NCBI GenBank assembly: GCA_009930445.1 | Contig: RZYD01000051.1 | Coordinates: forward strand, 1 to 11,500 | DNA: 11,500 nucleotides | Source: Bacteroidia bacterium | GTDB taxonomy: Bacteria; Bacteroidota; Bacteroidia; Bacteroidales; BM520 | Reading direction: 5' to 3' | Shown: positions 1 through 6,015 of the stretch, one piece after another | How the letters are laid out: every line of letters begins with the position of its first letter | Numbering within the stretch: position 1 is the first letter of the stretch | Position numbers and translations under genes: made by a program | Notes under the pieces: model-generated | The model's input: only the letters and a program-made list of their open reading frames with translations | What the model was told of the DNA's origin: nothing | Database searches by the model: none

Positions 1-83
1 CGGCCAAAAAGCAAACCCGATGCAATGGCAAGCAACAACACCACATCGCGGTGATTGAGCAGGGCAAAAAAACGACGGGTCAT
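1..83 (-). CDS. Membrane protein, N-terminal fragment (possible bile acid:sodium symporter-type transporter)
   Basis: This is the 5' end of a leftward gene whose remainder lies outside the window; only 27 complete codons are present. The peptide starts MTRRFFALLNHRDVVLLLA and runs into a hydrophobic, glycine-containing segment ending near the edge. That is what the first transmembrane helix of an inner-membrane protein looks like: a short positively charged N-terminus followed by a helix. The pattern of basic residues, an N-H/N-R-D stretch and then LLLAxxxGLLFG resembles the start of bile acid:sodium symporter (BASS) family transporters, but this is recall from a very short fragment. The ATG at 81-83 is the first start after an AT-rich leader, and no strong ribosome-binding site is visible. 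The gene is divergent from the secreted protein gene at 176. The reading frame and start are fairly safe; the family is not. Confidence 0.5.
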   Translation of the reverse strand, partial: MTRRFFALLNHRDVVLLLAIASGLLFG

Positions 84-144
84 TTTATTCTTTTTGCAAA
101 TGTGTAAAATTAAATGAAAACAAAAAGGGTAATGGGATGTTTTT

Positions 145-152
145 TACCTTTG
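145..152 (+). promoter_or_regulatory. Putative Bacteroidota -7 promoter box
   Basis: TACCTTTG matches the Bacteroidota sigma-70 -7 consensus TAnnTTTG at every specified base. It ends 23 bases before the ATG at 176, which would leave a leader of roughly 15-18 bases. I see no good TTTG -33 element at the expected distance upstream, so the call rests on the -7 box and its position. Confidence 0.45.
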
Positions 153-175
153 AACCGCTTTAAAAAATTAATTTT

Positions 176-1090
176 ATGAAAAAATTATCCTTTCCTGCCG
201 TAATCCTGTTGTTGGTAATGCTCTCAGCACCAACAGCTGCTCAGGAACTTCCTAATTCCGGTTTTGAAACCTGGTATAATCAGGGTAACTATATGAATCC
301 TCAGGAATGGGACACCCCCAACAGTGCTTTATCATTTCTGGGAATAACACCCGTCACACGAAGCAACGATGCCTACAGCGGCGATTACAGTGTGCGACTC
401 GAAACCAAAAGTCTTTTTACTGCAATTGTACCTGCGGTGGCCACGCTGGGAACGATCACCGTGGATCTGGTAAATCAGAATGCCGCAATCGACGGAGGAA
501 TACCGTACACCAACCGACCACAACGAATGGAGGGATTTTATAAATACACCCCACAGGGAGTGGATTCCTGCGCTTTCATTGCACTTTTCTTCAAATACAA
601 TACCGAATTAAACCAGCGGGATACCCTTGGCTATGCAATGTTTTTCAACCCTAACGCAGTAACAGAATGGACGCATTTTTCTGCTGAAGTCAATTGGTCA
701 TCCACAGCGAATCCGGATACCACAAATATTATCCTCCTGTCGACTTCGAATGTTGCACAAACCCTCCCCGGGTCGGTTCTGCTGGCCGATGACATTAGCT
801 ACGAATCGGGTGTAGGAATGGAGCAAAACAACCCTTATCACGAACTACAGGTGAAACTCTTCCCAAACCCCGCAACAAATATAATAACCATAAGTATTTC
901 GTTTCATGAGGAAGAAATTGCAGGCACACTGAAAATTTATTCATCCTCAGGAAAACTAATAAGATATGAAAAAGAAATAACATCCGGATCAACGCTAAAT
1001 GTAAGCCGGCTGCCTGAAGGAATCTATTATTACCATTTTACATCCCCTGATAACGACACAAAAAGCGGTAAATTATTTATAATCCATTAG
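176..1090 (+). CDS. Secreted protein with carbohydrate-binding-like domain and T9SS sorting domain
   Basis: A 304-residue exported protein. Residues 1 to about 22 are a Sec signal peptide: a KK start, a hydrophobic core and a likely cut after APTAA. The middle, about 24-210, begins LPNSGFETW and has a beta-rich, jelly-roll-like composition (YSGDYSVRLET, VLLADDISYE). This pattern is seen in PCMD-type and other putative carbohydrate-binding domains of Bacteroidota; no catalytic motif is visible. Residues from about 225 to the end form a type A T9SS C-terminal sorting domain: the LFPNPATN motif at 228-235, then a GTLKIYSSSGKLI strand, an LPEGIYYYHF strand and a basic GKLFIIH end. The protein should therefore cross the outer membrane by the type IX system and be released or anchored at the surface, with the sorting domain removed. 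It is transcribed alone and meets the next gene tail to tail. The export route is well supported. The substrate is unknown. Confidence 0.88.
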   Translation: MKKLSFPAVILLLVMLSAPTAAQELPNSGFETWYNQGNYMNPQEWDTPNSALSFLGITPVTRSNDAYSGDYSVRLETKSLFTAIVPAVATLGTITVDLVNQNAAIDGGIPYTNRPQRMEGFYKYTPQGVDSCAFIALFFKYNTELNQRDTLGYAMFFNPNAVTEWTHFSAEVNWSSTANPDTTNIILLSTSNVAQTLPGSVLLADDISYESGVGMEQNNPYHELQVKLFPNPATNIITISISFHEEEIAGTLKIYSSSGKLIRYEKEITSGSTLNVSRLPEGIYYYHFTSPDNDTKSGKLFIIH

Positions 1091-1093
1091 TTA

Positions 1094-3073
1094 TTATTTC
1101 TGTAAACAATACACATCGATATATTTTTGTGCGTCTTCAAACTTATACTTCACGGCATCAGAGAACATGGAACAGGCTTCTGACAACTGTTTCCGCTGCA
1201 GATGAATAAGTCCGAGCATATAATAGGCTTTACCTGCCCGTTTATTTTTCTCCAGAATATGGTAGAGTATGGCTGATGTAGTTTCAAATTCCTTCCGGTT
1301 GAAATAAATTACGGCCTTATTCGTCAGGGCAAGCTCATAATCAGGCTTTATTTTCAACGCCTGATTCAAGTCCTGAAGAGCTTTATCATTGAGGTCAACT
1401 TTACTGTAAGCCATAGCCCGGTTAACCCAATAATTGGGATTATATGGGCTTTCACGCAGGGCCTGCGTATAATATTTAATGGCATCTGAATGATCATCCA
1501 GATAATAATGCGCTTCGGCAATATACGAGGATATGCTGTGATTGAACGGATCGATATTCGACCATTGCGTATTGGCCAGCGCCATGTATTTAATAACGTT
1601 CTTATGATCGCCTCTACCCCGGTAGGCCAGTGCAATACGCTCATTGTGTTCCGATTGATAGCGAACAACCGCAAAAGTAAGCATTGCGGGGGTAATCAGA
1701 AGTACGAGAATCAGCAGGGCATGAAAAACCCAGTTTGGAACATTGTTGCGCACTTTCCGGCGTACTTTATTGTTGAGGATAATGGAAAAGACAAAATAGA
1801 GTGTTAGCATAACCTGATGCGAAATCCCTTTTTTGGGAAAAGTAAACGACTGAATCGCCATATAACCGACCAGGCCGAAAAGCAGGCACAGGGCCATAAG
1901 CTTATCATCGGGCGTTTCGGCACGAAACCAGGCACGCAACAGGTATATAAAAGCCAGTAAAAACAATAACATATAAAAGGTAAACCCTACCAGTCCGCTG
2001 TCAGACAGAACCCAAAGATAATCGTTGTGAGGCGTAACACTGTTATCATACAATCCATACTTGTATTTCACGGTTTTCCAGTCTCCGGCACCTTCCCCGA
2101 AAACCGGATTGGCTTTAACCAGGCGAAGAGTCGCCTCCCAGCGCACAAGCCGGGAGCCTGCACCAAATTTTTTCGAAGGGTCGAATGTTTTCTCTACCCC
2201 GGCCCTTAAGGATGACCGGGAATTGGGAAGCAATCGTGCCAGCGTCTCCGCCAAGGCAAAAAACACCACCAGCGAAACGGCAATAAGCAACGATTTTCGG
2301 AAAATTTCACGCGACACACTTTTGCCCAGCAAGGCCTTATCCGAAAAAAGAAATAACAATCCTGCAACCAGAGCACCCAAAATCAGGGCAACCCAAACCG
2401 AACGCGTCTGGATAGAAACAATAAAAAAGAGCGTACCAAACAAAGAAACAGAAGTAATCACATTCCAAAATTTGTTCCGCTGAAAATATTGAAACAGCGC
2501 AAAAGGTAGCAGTAAGAAAGCGCCAATACAGTATTGATTCGACCGAACAAAATTAACCCTTACATCATCCATATCGCGTATTCCTCCAGTATTATTCCAC
2601 AAATAACGCGGAATGTACTGGGCAAAAGCCCAAATCAACAATCCAAGCAAGGTAATAACAGCGATCTTCGCGACAACGCGATACCCTGCTTCATGGTTAA
2701 AAACAATTAGCGAAAGTGCAAAAAAGAAAAACATCAACACATACTTGGAAGCGTCCATAAGACCTTCACTGATATTAATAGTCAGGTGCAGGGAAAAAAG
2801 CATTACGATGGCTAACAATCCATAGGAAAGAAAAAGCGGATCACGCCATAATGCAGTATTAATCGTATTTTTGTGTTTCTTTGAACAAAAAAGAAAAAAG
2901 AGGGAAAAACCCAGTACAGTAGCGGCAAGCGTAAAATATCGTGGCCATAACTGTAAATTTAGTAAATTAGGATGCTGGATCAGATATACAACCAGAATGG
3001 TCAGAAAACTAAACAGCATAGTGGTGATTAACGATTTGCTGATTTTTGTAGCGGGAGATAAATTTTTTGCCAT
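1094..3073 (-). CDS. O-antigen ligase/polymerase-like membrane protein with C-terminal TPR repeats
   Basis: A 659-residue inner-membrane protein. About the first 470 residues carry many hydrophobic helices. Between them lies a long extracytoplasmic loop with the Wzy/WaaL (O-antigen ligase, PF04932-type) signature: SRLVRWEATLRL, then NPVFGEGAGDW, then TPHNDYLW with His349, then DSGLVGF. The His in this loop corresponds to the conserved functional His of O-antigen ligases. From about 480 onward the protein is soluble, with TPR-like helical repeats at about 515-650 (for example HSDAIKYYTQALRESPYNP and DKALQDLNQALKIKPD). Proteins with this layout join or polymerise lipid-linked glycans on the periplasmic face; whether this one is a ligase, a polymerase or a protein glycosyltransferase cannot be decided here. 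The ORF ends with two consecutive TAA codons. No glycosyltransferase or flippase genes flank it, so it stands outside an O-antigen cluster. The convergent gene ends only 3 bases away. The start at 3073 gives the complete first helix region. Confidence 0.85.
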   Translation of the reverse strand: MAKNLSPATKISKSLITTMLFSFLTILVVYLIQHPNLLNLQLWPRYFTLAATVLGFSLFFLFCSKKHKNTINTALWRDPLFLSYGLLAIVMLFSLHLTINISEGLMDASKYVLMFFFFALSLIVFNHEAGYRVVAKIAVITLLGLLIWAFAQYIPRYLWNNTGGIRDMDDVRVNFVRSNQYCIGAFLLLPFALFQYFQRNKFWNVITSVSLFGTLFFIVSIQTRSVWVALILGALVAGLLFLFSDKALLGKSVSREIFRKSLLIAVSLVVFFALAETLARLLPNSRSSLRAGVEKTFDPSKKFGAGSRLVRWEATLRLVKANPVFGEGAGDWKTVKYKYGLYDNSVTPHNDYLWVLSDSGLVGFTFYMLLFLLAFIYLLRAWFRAETPDDKLMALCLLFGLVGYMAIQSFTFPKKGISHQVMLTLYFVFSIILNNKVRRKVRNNVPNWVFHALLILVLLITPAMLTFAVVRYQSEHNERIALAYRGRGDHKNVIKYMALANTQWSNIDPFNHSISSYIAEAHYYLDDHSDAIKYYTQALRESPYNPNYWVNRAMAYSKVDLNDKALQDLNQALKIKPDYELALTNKAVIYFNRKEFETTSAILYHILEKNKRAGKAYYMLGLIHLQRKQLSEACSMFSDAVKYKFEDAQKYIDVYCLQK

Positions 3074-3087
3074 ATAATAATGCTTAG

Positions 3088-3095
3088 TATTTTGG
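3088..3095 (+). promoter_or_regulatory. Possible -7 box for rsmE
   Basis: TATTTTGG differs from TAnnTTTG at one specified base and has a TTTG 18 bases upstream (3066-3069). It would give a leader of about 35 bases before the ATG at 3137. The match is weak, and the call rests mainly on spacing in a short divergent gap. Confidence 0.22.
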
Positions 3096-3100
3096 TTGCG

Positions 3101-3108
3101 TAAAGATA
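3101..3108 (-). promoter_or_regulatory. Possible -7 box for the O-antigen ligase-like gene
   Basis: Read on the minus strand this is TATCTTTA, one base from the TAnnTTTG consensus, 27 bases upstream of the ATG at 3073. A TTTG tetramer lies 16 bases further upstream (minus strand, 3125-3128), a little closer than usual. The divergent gap is only 63 bases, so this promoter would overlap that of rsmE. Confidence 0.3.
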
Positions 3109-3136
3109 AAAATTATCACAGAATCAAATCAGGCTT

Positions 3137-3868
3137 ATGAATTTATTTTATATTCAGAACATTGGCGTAGACAGAGAAGCATTCCTTGACGAGGAAGAGT
3201 CACGACATTGCATAAAAGTATTACGAATGCAAGCCGGTGATAACCTGGACATTACCGATGGGGAAGGTTTTTTTTACCGGGCTAAAATTACCGATCCCTC
3301 ATCAAAAAAATGCCGGATATGGGTGGAAAAAAAATACCTGCCGTTCAACATTACGACGCCCAAAGTACACATTGCCATTGCCCCTACCAAAAACATCAGC
3401 CGTTTTGAGTGGTTTCTTGAAAAAACCGTTGAAATTGGCATCGACGAAATCACGCCGCTATGCAGCTTCCACTCCGAGAGAAAAAACATCAAGCCTGACC
3501 GGTTGAACAAAATAATGGTGGCAGCCATGAAGCAATCGTTACGAGCCACCCTTCCCCTACTGCATCCCATACAAGAATTTCATCAATTTATCCGGACTGC
3601 AAAGCACCGCGAAAAGTATTTCGCTTATTGTGGTGAAGGAGAAAAACGCTTGTTACAACATGCCTGTCGGCCAGGGACCGATGCACTAATCATGATTGGC
3701 CCGGAAGGCGGGTACACTGAAGAGGAAGCGAAGGAAGCCCTGCAGCAGGATTTCCGGGCTGTTTCGCTCGGAAATGCCCGTCTGCGTACCGAAACAGCCG
3801 GAATCGTAGCCTGTACTACCCTGCGGCTGCTCAATGAAAAAGAACAGTACACGGCATCAAAAATTTAA
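3137..3868 (+). CDS. rsmE: 16S rRNA (uracil-1498-N3)-methyltransferase RsmE
   Basis: A 243-residue cytoplasmic enzyme of normal family length. RsmE methylates N3 of U1498 in 16S rRNA of the 30S subunit, using S-adenosylmethionine. The N-terminal ~70 residues form the PUA-like RNA-binding domain (EESRHCIKVLRMQAGD followed by DGEGFFYRAKI). The rest is a SPOUT methyltransferase domain with its trefoil-knot cofactor motifs: MIGPEGGYTEEEA at 186-198 and SLGNARLRTETA at 210-221, both near-diagnostic. FEWFLEKTVEIGIDEI in the middle also fits the family. The ATG at 3137 places the PUA domain immediately after the start, as expected. The gene leads a two-gene unit: the stop at 3866-3868 is 4 bases from the ATG of the DUF4159 gene, so the two are probably co-transcribed and may be translationally coupled. 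Confidence 0.96.
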   Translation: MNLFYIQNIGVDREAFLDEEESRHCIKVLRMQAGDNLDITDGEGFFYRAKITDPSSKKCRIWVEKKYLPFNITTPKVHIAIAPTKNISRFEWFLEKTVEIGIDEITPLCSFHSERKNIKPDRLNKIMVAAMKQSLRATLPLLHPIQEFHQFIRTAKHREKYFAYCGEGEKRLLQHACRPGTDALIMIGPEGGYTEEEAKEALQQDFRAVSLGNARLRTETAGIVACTTLRLLNEKEQYTASKI

Positions 3869-3872
3869 AAAA

Positions 3873-4532
3873 ATGAAAAAATCAGGAATCATACTTCTTT
3901 TACTTTCTTTTATCGCCATAGCTATGCAAGCACAACCAGGCGTAAAAATTGCCCTGCTTAAGTACCGCGGAGGTGGCGACTGGTATGCCAACCCCACATC
4001 ACTCAGCAATCTGATAGCATTTTGCAATGCAAACATCGGAACGCGCATCGAAGACGACTACGCCATTGTGGAAGCAGGCAGCCGCGAATTATTCAACTAT
4101 CCTTTTTTGCACATTACCGGCCATGGGAATATCCTTTTTAACGACAGTGAAGCAAGAAATCTCAGGGAATACCTACTTTCAGGAGGATTTCTGCATATTG
4201 ACGACAACTATGGGCTGGATCAATACATCCGGCCTCAGATGGCAAAAGTATTTCCGGAGTTGGAATTTGTGGAACTCCCCTATTCCCATCCCATTTACCA
4301 CCAGGTATATTCCTTTGAAAAAGGATTACCAAAGATTCACGAACACGACAACAAGGCGCCTCAGGGTTTTGGGCTGCTTTTTGAAGGACGACTGGTATGT
4401 TTCTATACGTACGAATGTGATCTGGGCGATGGATGGGAAGACACGGCAGTGCATAACGACAGTGAAGAGACCCATAAGAAAGCCCTGAAGATGGGGGCGA
4501 ACATCATAAAATATGCATTCACCCAAGAGTAA
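3873..4532 (+). CDS. Secreted DUF4159-domain protein
   Basis: I place the start at the ATG at 3873, giving 219 residues. A longer reading from 3834 would overlap rsmE and put a basic 13-residue tail before a good signal peptide. From 3873 the protein begins MKKSGIILLLLSFIAIAM with a likely signal-peptidase cut near AMQA/QPG, so it should be exported to the periplasm. The body (about 25-215) matches DUF4159 by recall: KIALLKYRGGGDWY near the start, FLHITGHGNILFND in the middle and LLSGGFLHIDDNYG after it. This is a compact alpha/beta fold of unknown role, sometimes likened to glutamine-amidotransferase or ThuA-like folds. Acidic and His residues are conserved-looking in HGN, HIDDN and LPYSHPIY, but I cannot assign catalysis. 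It follows rsmE by 4 bases, a neighbourhood I recall as common in Bacteroidota. The function is not known. Confidence 0.88.
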   Translation: MKKSGIILLLLSFIAIAMQAQPGVKIALLKYRGGGDWYANPTSLSNLIAFCNANIGTRIEDDYAIVEAGSRELFNYPFLHITGHGNILFNDSEARNLREYLLSGGFLHIDDNYGLDQYIRPQMAKVFPELEFVELPYSHPIYHQVYSFEKGLPKIHEHDNKAPQGFGLLFEGRLVCFYTYECDLGDGWEDTAVHNDSEETHKKALKMGANIIKYAFTQE

Positions 4533-4542
4533 GGCGAATGCA
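4514..4542. terminator. Hairpin over the DUF4159 stop codon, possible terminator
   Basis: TGCATTC (4514-4520) and GAATGCA (4536-4542) are perfect inverted repeats. After one mismatch the stem can extend by CC/GG (4522-4523 with 4533-4534), leaving a 9-base loop that contains the stop codon TAA at 4530-4532. On the plus strand the downstream flank is not U-rich. On the minus strand the flank reads TATTTTATGATG, so it fits better as a terminator for the leftward lacI gene. The stem is modest, so termination is inferred. Confidence 0.35.
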
Positions 4543-4560
4543 ATCAAGGCAAACCTATTT

Positions 4561-4580
4561 AAAATTTTACGCTAAATTTT
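4561..4580. terminator. AT-only imperfect inverted repeat between convergent genes
   Basis: AAAATTTTA and TAAATTTT, separated by CGC, can pair with one bulged T in the 76-base gap between the DUF4159 and lacI stop codons. The flanks are A/T runs on both strands. The stem has no G/C pairs and would be weak. It may help end transcription, but this is only suggestive. Confidence 0.2.
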
Positions 4581-4608
4581 ATTAAAAAATACGGAGAGAA
4601 CAAAATAA

Positions 4609-5634
4609 TTAATCCTTGATTTTACGGGTTGAATCGCGCAATACAAGATTAGTTTTAATAACACGGGTTTCGTAGGGCGTATCGGCTTTATTCTTTCGTA
4701 ACCGGTGAAGCAGCATCCGCGCTGCTTCGCGGCCCATTTCAAACCCATGCTGATCGACCGTCGACAGCGGGGGATCTACAACTTTACCCACAAGTGCATT
4801 CGTATATCCGGCCACAGCAACCTCTTCAGGTACTTTAATGCCAAGTTTCCGCAGTGCCATGATGGCTCCAGCTGCAGTAAGGTCATTAACGGCAAACAGA
4901 GCATCCGGGTGCAATTTCTGACTAAAAATATTATGAGTAAGCAGAATGGCATCCTCATAATTATCGCATTTAAACACCAGGTTTTCATCAAAAGGAAGCT
5001 GATATTTTTCCAATGCATTTTTATAACCTTGCAAGCGACTTTGACTAATATTGAGATAATTGGGTGATCCGAAATGAGCAATATGGCGACAGCCCTGTTG
5101 TATCAGGTGTTCAACCATCATATAAGCGCCTTTCAGGTCATCGCTCATCACTTTATCCGCTTCCAGTTCATCGGTAATTCGGTCGAAAAGGACAATAGGA
5201 ATGGTATTTTTAACAAAGGATTTAAAATGTTCAAAATCGGTGGTCTCTTTTGAAAAAGAGACGATAAGGCCATCGATACGGCTTGATATCAGGGTTTGGG
5301 AATAGACCAGCTCTTTTTTATAGGATTCATTGGTTTGAAAGATCATGATATAGTAACCTGCTTCATTGGCCACCTCTTCGATGCCGCTAATAATCGAAGA
5401 AAAAAAATGGTGAACAATTTCCGGAACGATAACTCCGATAATCTTACTCTGACTGGTCCGGAGGCTTAATGCCACTTCATTCGGTTTATAGCCCAAAATA
5501 TTAGCCAGCTCCTGCACTGCTTTACGGGTGTTGTAACTAATGTCAGGATGGTCTTTCAAGGCCCTTGACACAGTAGAAGGAGAAACTCCCAATCGTTTTG
5601 CAATATCCTTAATAGTAATTTGCCGGCTTCTCAT
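4609..5634 (-). CDS. LacI-family transcriptional regulator, probable controller of the Sus-like operon
   Basis: A 341-residue DNA-binding regulator of usual LacI-family length. The ATG at 5634 (MRSRQITIKDIAKRLGVS) puts the helix-turn-helix immediately after the start; an upstream TTG start would add 8 residues with no family counterpart. Residues 6-26 are the HTH (TIKDIAKRLGVSPSTVSRAL), and about 45-58 (LGYKPNEVALSLRT) the hinge helix that enters the minor groove at the central CG of the operator. About 60-335 is a periplasmic-binding-protein-like sugar sensor (KIIGVIVPEIVHHFF, IDGLIVSFS, IPIVLFDR, HIAHFGSP, DALFAVNDLTAAGA). The effector cannot be read directly. The gene is divergent from susC across 381 bases containing two CG-centred near-palindromes, so it most likely controls that operon and itself. 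LacI-type regulators control alpha-glucan utilisation loci in several Bacteroidota lineages, where Bacteroides uses SusR instead. This supports, but does not prove, an oligosaccharide of that type as inducer. Confidence 0.93.
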   Translation of the reverse strand: MRSRQITIKDIAKRLGVSPSTVSRALKDHPDISYNTRKAVQELANILGYKPNEVALSLRTSQSKIIGVIVPEIVHHFFSSIISGIEEVANEAGYYIMIFQTNESYKKELVYSQTLISSRIDGLIVSFSKETTDFEHFKSFVKNTIPIVLFDRITDELEADKVMSDDLKGAYMMVEHLIQQGCRHIAHFGSPNYLNISQSRLQGYKNALEKYQLPFDENLVFKCDNYEDAILLTHNIFSQKLHPDALFAVNDLTAAGAIMALRKLGIKVPEEVAVAGYTNALVGKVVDPPLSTVDQHGFEMGREAARMLLHRLRKNKADTPYETRVIKTNLVLRDSTRKIKD

Positions 5635-5675
5635 TAGCGTTAATCTTAAAATTTGCAACCTGGAACCATTGTACG

Positions 5676-5683
5676 CAAATATA
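5676..5683 (-). promoter_or_regulatory. Predicted lacI -7 promoter box
   Basis: On the minus strand this is TATATTTG, a full match to TAnnTTTG, 41 bases upstream of the lacI ATG. No TTTG stands at the usual -33 distance; a TTTG occurs 27 bases upstream, inside the operator-like site at 5711-5720. A repressor bound there would cover the region upstream of this box, which fits autoregulation. Confidence 0.45.
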
Positions 5684-5710
5684 GAAAATGTTTATCAATA
5701 AATCAGGTTT

Positions 5711-5720
5711 CAAACGATTG
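5711..5720. promoter_or_regulatory. LacI-type operator-like site 1 (lacI-proximal)
   Basis: CAAACGATTG is a near-palindrome (CAA-NCGN-TTG) with the central CG typical of LacI/GalR-family operators. Its centre lies about 36 bases upstream of the lacI -7 box. It matches site 2 at 9 of 10 bases. The assignment to the adjacent regulator is inferred from the motif, the repetition and the position. Confidence 0.5.
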
Positions 5721-5741
5721 CGCCATATTTTTACGATTGCG
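5714..5741 (+). repeat. Short direct repeat ACGATTGCG beside operator 1
   Basis: ACGATTGCG occurs at 5714-5722 and again at 5733-5741, 19 bases apart. The second copy keeps the right half of operator 1, including the central CG, but its left half (TTT instead of CAA) is not palindromic. It could be an auxiliary half-site or chance. Confidence 0.35.
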
Positions 5742-5815
5742 GAAGATTACCGTATAGTTCATCCCGGAAAGATGGCTGAACAGAAACAATACAAAATTGT
5801 TATGTAAAACATGAT

Positions 5816-5825
5816 CTATCGTTTC
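5816..5825 (-). promoter_or_regulatory. Weak third copy of the operator-like motif
   Basis: On the minus strand this reads GAAACGATAG, agreeing with CAAACGATTG at 8 of 10 bases and keeping the central CG. It lacks the inverted symmetry of the other sites. Its centre is 105 bases from that of site 1 and 51 from that of site 2. It may be a low-affinity site or coincidence. Confidence 0.18.
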
Positions 5826-5865
5826 TATTTGTAAAAGAACAGAATATTTAAAAATAAAGCACAAC

Positions 5866-5877
5866 GCAAACGGTTGC
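5866..5877. promoter_or_regulatory. LacI-type operator-like site 2 (susC-proximal)
   Basis: GCAAACGGTTGC is an inverted repeat around a central CG with one mismatched pair. Widening to 5863-5880 keeps 14 of 18 positions symmetric. It is the best palindrome in the region and shares CAAACGNTTG with site 1. It sits about 46 bases upstream of the predicted susC -7 box. This is upstream of the core promoter, so either activation or repression through looping to site 1 (156 bases between centres) is possible. Confidence 0.55.
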
Positions 5878-5922
5878 ATTAAATATTGTATGGAAGAGGC
5901 TAATAATTAAACATTTAATTCT

Positions 5923-5930
5923 TACCTTTA
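5923..5930 (+). promoter_or_regulatory. Predicted susC operon -7 promoter box
   Basis: TACCTTTA agrees with TAnnTTTG at all specified bases but the last. It would start transcription near 5937 and leave a leader of about 79 bases before the susC ATG at 6016. No clear -33 TTTG is visible, which would suit a promoter that needs an activator; that point is inference. Confidence 0.38.
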
Positions 5931-6015
5931 CCCGTATCTTAACGCACTAAATACTAAATATGATTCAAATACTAACATTTTTCCAGATCTACTAACTAAC
6001 GAACAAACATTAACT

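Larger units (their letters stand above)
5635..6015. other. Divergent regulatory region between lacI and susC
   Basis: These 381 bases carry no credible gene. They hold a predicted leftward promoter for lacI, a predicted rightward promoter for susC, two LacI-type operator-like sites and weaker copies of the same motif. There is also a short inverted repeat, AACAAT/ATTGTT at 5785-5801 with a 5-base loop. The susC-side leader downstream of about 5937 is rich in A and C, with repeated CTAA units. I see no riboswitch-like or tRNA-like structure. Confidence 0.7.

Noticed and set aside
2061..2483. 140-residue open frame opposite the O-antigen ligase-like gene
   Set aside because: It lies wholly within a strongly supported gene on the other strand and has low-complexity, basic composition with no recognisable domain: a shadow frame.
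3834..3872. Longer start for the DUF4159 protein, 13 residues upstream and inside rsmE
   Set aside because: It would place a basic, hydrophilic tail before a well-formed signal peptide. The ATG at 3873, directly after the rsmE stop, is the natural start.
5635..5658. TTG start that adds 8 residues to the LacI-family protein
   Set aside because: LacI-family proteins begin just before the helix-turn-helix, as from the ATG at 5634. The added residues have no family counterpart, and TTG is the rarer start.
5757..5781. GTTCA/TGAAC inverted repeat as an operator or riboswitch stem
   Set aside because: Only 5 base pairs with a 15-base loop, and no central symmetry or known riboswitch core; consistent with chance in AT-rich DNA.
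5772..5807. 11-codon open frame (MAEQKQYKIVM) in the lacI-susC gap, with GGAAAG directly upstream
   Set aside because: It is too short to support, the purine run touches the start codon instead of sitting at ribosome-binding distance, and it lies between predicted regulatory sites. A leader peptide is possible, but there is no evidence of one.
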